From positions 54,727 through 118,726 of the forward strand of contig DIGE01000002.1 of NCBI GenBank assembly GCA_002419465.1: a DNA stretch of 64,000 bases, in the 5' to 3' direction. The DNA is from Geobacter sp. UBA5730. Its GTDB lineage: Bacteria > Desulfobacterota > Desulfuromonadia > Geobacterales > Pseudopelobacteraceae. Under the pieces are notes generated by a model. It was not told the DNA's origin, did not search any database, and saw nothing but the letters and a program-made list of their open reading frames with translations. Both the position numbers and the translations under genes were made by a program. How positions within the stretch are numbered: position 1 is the stretch's first letter; the number at the start of each line of letters is the position of its first letter. Of this stretch, positions 61,613-64,000 are shown piece after piece.

Positions 61613-62455
61613 GTGCGAAAATCTGACGGAAGGCGACTGGATGAAAAAGATCAGTACAAGCGGCGCAAAAAAATCATTCAATTGCGTCAAAAAGGAAAAA
61701 ACAATAAAGAAATTTCTGAATTGGTAGGGTGCTGTCCAACGCATGTAAGCACTATTTGGCAAAAATATGTAAAAGCGAAGTATGACGAAGAAGTTCTTAA
61801 ACCTGGGGCTAGGGGGCGCAAGGAAGGCGATAAACGGCGTTTATCGCCTGATCATGAAAAAATAATAAAAAATATTTTACTAAAAAAGGAACCTACGAAT
61901 TACAACATTAATTACTATTTTTGGAGTAGAAAGGCTATCAAGATCATAATAAAAAAAGAAATTGGTATTGTTATACCAATTAGACTAGTAACTGATTACA
62001 TAAAAAGATGGGGATTAAGCGTACAAAAGCCAATTAAATCAAGACAAATAAATTTTGATAACGAATACTTAAACTGGCTAAAGTATGATTACAAATTAAT
62101 TTTAAAAGAAACTAAAAAAAACAAGCAAGAGATTGTTTGGATTAGCACGTGCTTTGTTGGCGGTGAATTTTTTAACGATCCAATACAACCAGTTAAATCA
62201 GTTCACAAGGCAATAATTTTATCAGCTACTACCAACCATGGAGATATTAGATTTTTGTTATACAAAAAGAGGCTAGCTGAAGTTGATTTACGTCATTTTA
62301 TAAAACTACTCCATGCTGACATAGGCAAGAAACTATATTTAATATTCTATGATAAATATTTAAATAAATTTATAAACATTAAACTAGGAACACAATCTAC
62401 TAAGAAAAACATTGAATTGTTATTTTTAGATTTTAGTAGCACTAGCAAATTATAA
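61613..62455 (+). CDS. IS630-like transposase, probably catalytically dead
   Basis: 280 residues. N-terminal HTH/homeodomain-like part (KKIIQLRQKGKNNKEISELVGCCPTHVSTIWQKYV), winged helix with LVTDYIKRWGLSVQKP, then the DDE region. The first catalytic Asp, normally in a W-x-DE-x-G segment, is replaced in IVWISTCFVGGEF; the second region reads LYLIFYDKY. Very AT-rich and uninterrupted. No inverted repeats were found around it. It may be a decaying transposase or an exapted DNA-binding protein. Ends at the integrase stop (6-base overlap of convergent ends). Confidence 0.62.
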   Translation: MRKSDGRRLDEKDQYKRRKKIIQLRQKGKNNKEISELVGCCPTHVSTIWQKYVKAKYDEEVLKPGARGRKEGDKRRLSPDHEKIIKNILLKKEPTNYNINYYFWSRKAIKIIIKKEIGIVIPIRLVTDYIKRWGLSVQKPIKSRQINFDNEYLNWLKYDYKLILKETKKNKQEIVWISTCFVGGEFFNDPIQPVKSVHKAIILSATTNHGDIRFLLYKKRLAEVDLRHFIKLLHADIGKKLYLIFYDKYLNKFINIKLGTQSTKKNIELLFLDFSSTSKL

Positions 62456-63667
62456 TTTAATTATTGATAACAACTTTAACTCAAGCCTCTTTAATGCTTC
62501 AGTTTTTTCACTATCGTATTTATGTCTATTATATACTTTTACAATTCCAATTTTTTTGTGACCTAGTACTGCATCATTAATTTCGTCTGAGCAGCCCAAC
62601 ATTGCAAGAAATGTAGAAACCGTCCTTCTTAAATCGTGTGGAGTGAATCTCTCTATTTTTATTTTTTTATTTTCAAATTGTCTTTCATATTTTTTAAAGC
62701 TCCTTCTTAATGCAAGTGCTACAGCATTATTTTTTATATGCGTATATATAGCATTACCATTTGCATCAAACTTATTTGTAGGAGAACAAAAATAAAATCC
62801 ATTGGTTGGTACGCCCAATATATCCATAACAGTATCAGTCAAATAAACCCTATGTATTGTTTTACTTTTCGAACGTTCAGCAGGGATAGTCCACCATCTT
62901 CCAACAACCTCATCTGCCGTCATGCCACAAACTTCACCAACACGCTGCCCAGTTAACAGCAATATTTTTACAACTCTCTTGATATCTTCGCTCATAGCCG
63001 CATCTGGCAATGCATTTGTCCAGAGCTCTCGAACCTCTTCCTCTGTCAGTACACGTGTCCTTGACTCAACCTTAACTGGTGAGCGCACCCCTAGAAAGGG
63101 AGAACGCTCCAAAACATCCTTTTCAACCGCAAAATTGTAAACTTTCCGCATCAGACTAAGTAGATTTTGACATAAGGCAGGACGGTCAGTATAACGGTCA
63201 AGCAACTCAACACAATCTCGTTTTCTGATATCAGCAGCTTTTATCTTACCCCACACTGGCTCAACATTAGCCCTAAACAAGCGCTGATCTTCAGAGCACG
63301 ACGACTCGCGCTTGTTAAGCTTTGCATGACGACGCATGTAATCCTCAAAAAGCTCGATTACTGTCGGTGCGCTACGTCTTTCTATTGCTGCCTGTTCAGC
63401 TGAGGCTATAGGGTCAATACCATTCTTAACTGCCTTGCGAGCATCCTCAAATTTTGTACGCGCAGTTTCCAGTGTTACTTCTGGGTATTGGCCCAAGTTG
63501 AGACAACGCCTCTTGCCCTCAAAAGCATACAAGTAAAGCCAAGTCTTGAAGCCAGATGGCATGACACGGATCGTAAACCCGTTGCCCTCACTTCTGCGAT
63601 ATTCACTTGACTCTGGCCTTAGCTTCCGAATCATGGTATCGGTAAAAACAAATTTCGCCCTGCTCAT
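62450..63667 (-). CDS. Tyrosine recombinase/integrase of the island
   Basis: 405 residues, P4-type with a DUF4102-like N-terminus (FTDTMIRKLRPESSEYRRSEGNGFTIRVMPSGFKTWLYLY). Catalytic residues: Arg about 239 (TGQRVGEVCG), His-x-x-Arg about 342-345 (PHDLRRTVS), His in LGHKKIG and Tyr about 376 (VYNRHKY). It starts 173 bases from attR and mediates integration into the tRNA-Thr 3' end. The ATG at 63667 gives MSRAKFVFTD. Confidence 0.95.
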   Translation of the reverse strand: MSRAKFVFTDTMIRKLRPESSEYRRSEGNGFTIRVMPSGFKTWLYLYAFEGKRRCLNLGQYPEVTLETARTKFEDARKAVKNGIDPIASAEQAAIERRSAPTVIELFEDYMRRHAKLNKRESSCSEDQRLFRANVEPVWGKIKAADIRKRDCVELLDRYTDRPALCQNLLSLMRKVYNFAVEKDVLERSPFLGVRSPVKVESRTRVLTEEEVRELWTNALPDAAMSEDIKRVVKILLLTGQRVGEVCGMTADEVVGRWWTIPAERSKSKTIHRVYLTDTVMDILGVPTNGFYFCSPTNKFDANGNAIYTHIKNNAVALALRRSFKKYERQFENKKIKIERFTPHDLRRTVSTFLAMLGCSDEINDAVLGHKKIGIVKVYNRHKYDSEKTEALKRLELKLLSIIKL

Positions 63668-63839
63668 ATTCGTATCCCGTGTTGTATTCGTGTTGTAATA
63701 ATGTTGTAATAAATCATCGTGCTTGACTGATATCACATGAAACAAATCGAAACAATAATTTGTTTATCGTATTAATTTTTATAGTTTTTTTAGGTTTGAT
63801 TGGAACAAATCGAAACAACATGAATCCTTGTTTTTACAA
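63668..63839. promoter_or_regulatory. attR arm region with repeated integrase-binding candidates
   Basis: Contains TGTTGTAATAAAT at 63702-63714 (also at 35239-35251 by attL) and two 17-base GRAACAAATCGAAACAA copies at 63739-63755 and 63802-63818. A 15/17 match is at 35275-35291 on the left. Probably arm-type sites. Confidence 0.6.
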
Positions 63840-63885
63840 ATTCGTAATCAGTAGGTCAGCGGTTCGATTCCGCTAAGTGGCTCCA
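63840..63885 (+). repeat. attR: 46-bp repeat of tRNA-Thr 3' end
   Basis: Exact copy of 35133-35178, including GGTTCGATTCC and CCA, but without the 5' half of a tRNA. Confidence 0.95.
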
Positions 63886-63892
63886 GACTTCA

Positions 63893-63927
63893 AAACAGCC
63901 CCACATCTCTCGGTGTGGGGGCTGTTT
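63893..63927 (+). terminator. Original terminator of tRNA-Thr
   Basis: Hairpin AAACAGCCCCACA / TGTGGGGGCTGTTT with a T-rich tract, just after attR; before insertion it would have followed the tRNA. Confidence 0.8.
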
Positions 63928-63967
63928 ATGAGAGTCTTTTTTACTGACCGCAACGGAGGAGCATGCC

Positions 63968-64000
63968 ATGGTTACCCTGAACGACCATTCCCTTTTGCGC
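63968..64000 (+). CDS. Start of an unidentified gene (partial)
   Basis: ATG at 63968 with GGAGGAG six bases upstream; the first 11 residues (MVTLNDHSLLR) run off the window. No identification possible. Confidence 0.5.
   Translation, partial: MVTLNDHSLLR

Noticed and set aside
63840..63885. Second tRNA-Thr gene at the right end
   Set aside because: Only the anticodon-to-CCA 3' part is present; no D-arm or 5' acceptor strand precedes it, so it is an att site, not a gene.

Overview
The window looks like a chromosome segment of a Geobacter-type bacterium (Desulfuromonadales, close to Geobacter/Trichlorobacter). The support is a PpcA-type triheme c7 cytochrome, the ResB/CcsA (system II) cytochrome c maturation pair, a selenocysteine-encoding selD, CheY/CheX-like and roadblock regulators, and moderately high GC in the backbone. 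No database search was possible, so taxonomy is inferred.

Backbone, 1-35178. A plus-strand run carries the 3' end of prfB, an NlpC/P60 lipoprotein, a DUF1015 protein, an EVE-domain protein and a short MuiA-like protein (1-4189). A minus-strand PpiC isomerase, a CheY-CheX-like pair and trmN6 follow. A tightly packed minus-strand glycan locus (7483-19325) holds six or more glycosyltransferases, a Wzx-type flippase, a YfhO-like membrane protein and an internal winged-helix regulator. Upstream of it lie ccsA-resB, ppcA, purD, purH, an ASKHA-fold protein, selD with an in-frame UGA at codon 17, and alr. A divergent TPP-riboswitch operon (thiED fusion, thiC) is followed by nikR and tonB. A SIR2 remnant, two roadblock proteins and tRNA-Thr(CGT) close the backbone.

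Genomic island, 35133-63885. A 46-bp perfect direct repeat, the 3' part of tRNA-Thr, lies at 35133-35178 and 63840-63885. It bounds about 28.7 kb that ends with a tyrosine integrase beside the right repeat. The left half is rich in conflict systems: a PIN toxin/antitoxin pair, a complete three-gene ABC-three-component (ABC-3C) module (nuclease-like effector, middle component, DUF3732 ATPase), and a YaaC-like orphan. A minus-strand block then holds a serine recombinase, RadC-like, Cas4-like exonuclease and RecT genes, and a type I restriction-modification locus. Four extra genes are embedded in that locus: TIGR02391, an unknown soluble protein, a membrane protein, and a 953-residue protein ending in a C39-like cysteine peptidase domain. 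The right half has an XRE regulator divergent from a four-lipoprotein operon with FlgO-like members, then a satellite-like module (HUH Rep, AlpA-like regulator), a degenerate IS630-like transposase and the integrase.

The most interesting parts are the type I RM locus with its embedded genes and C39-like fusion, the ABC-3C module, and the selenoprotein SelD, which conventional gene calling truncates.
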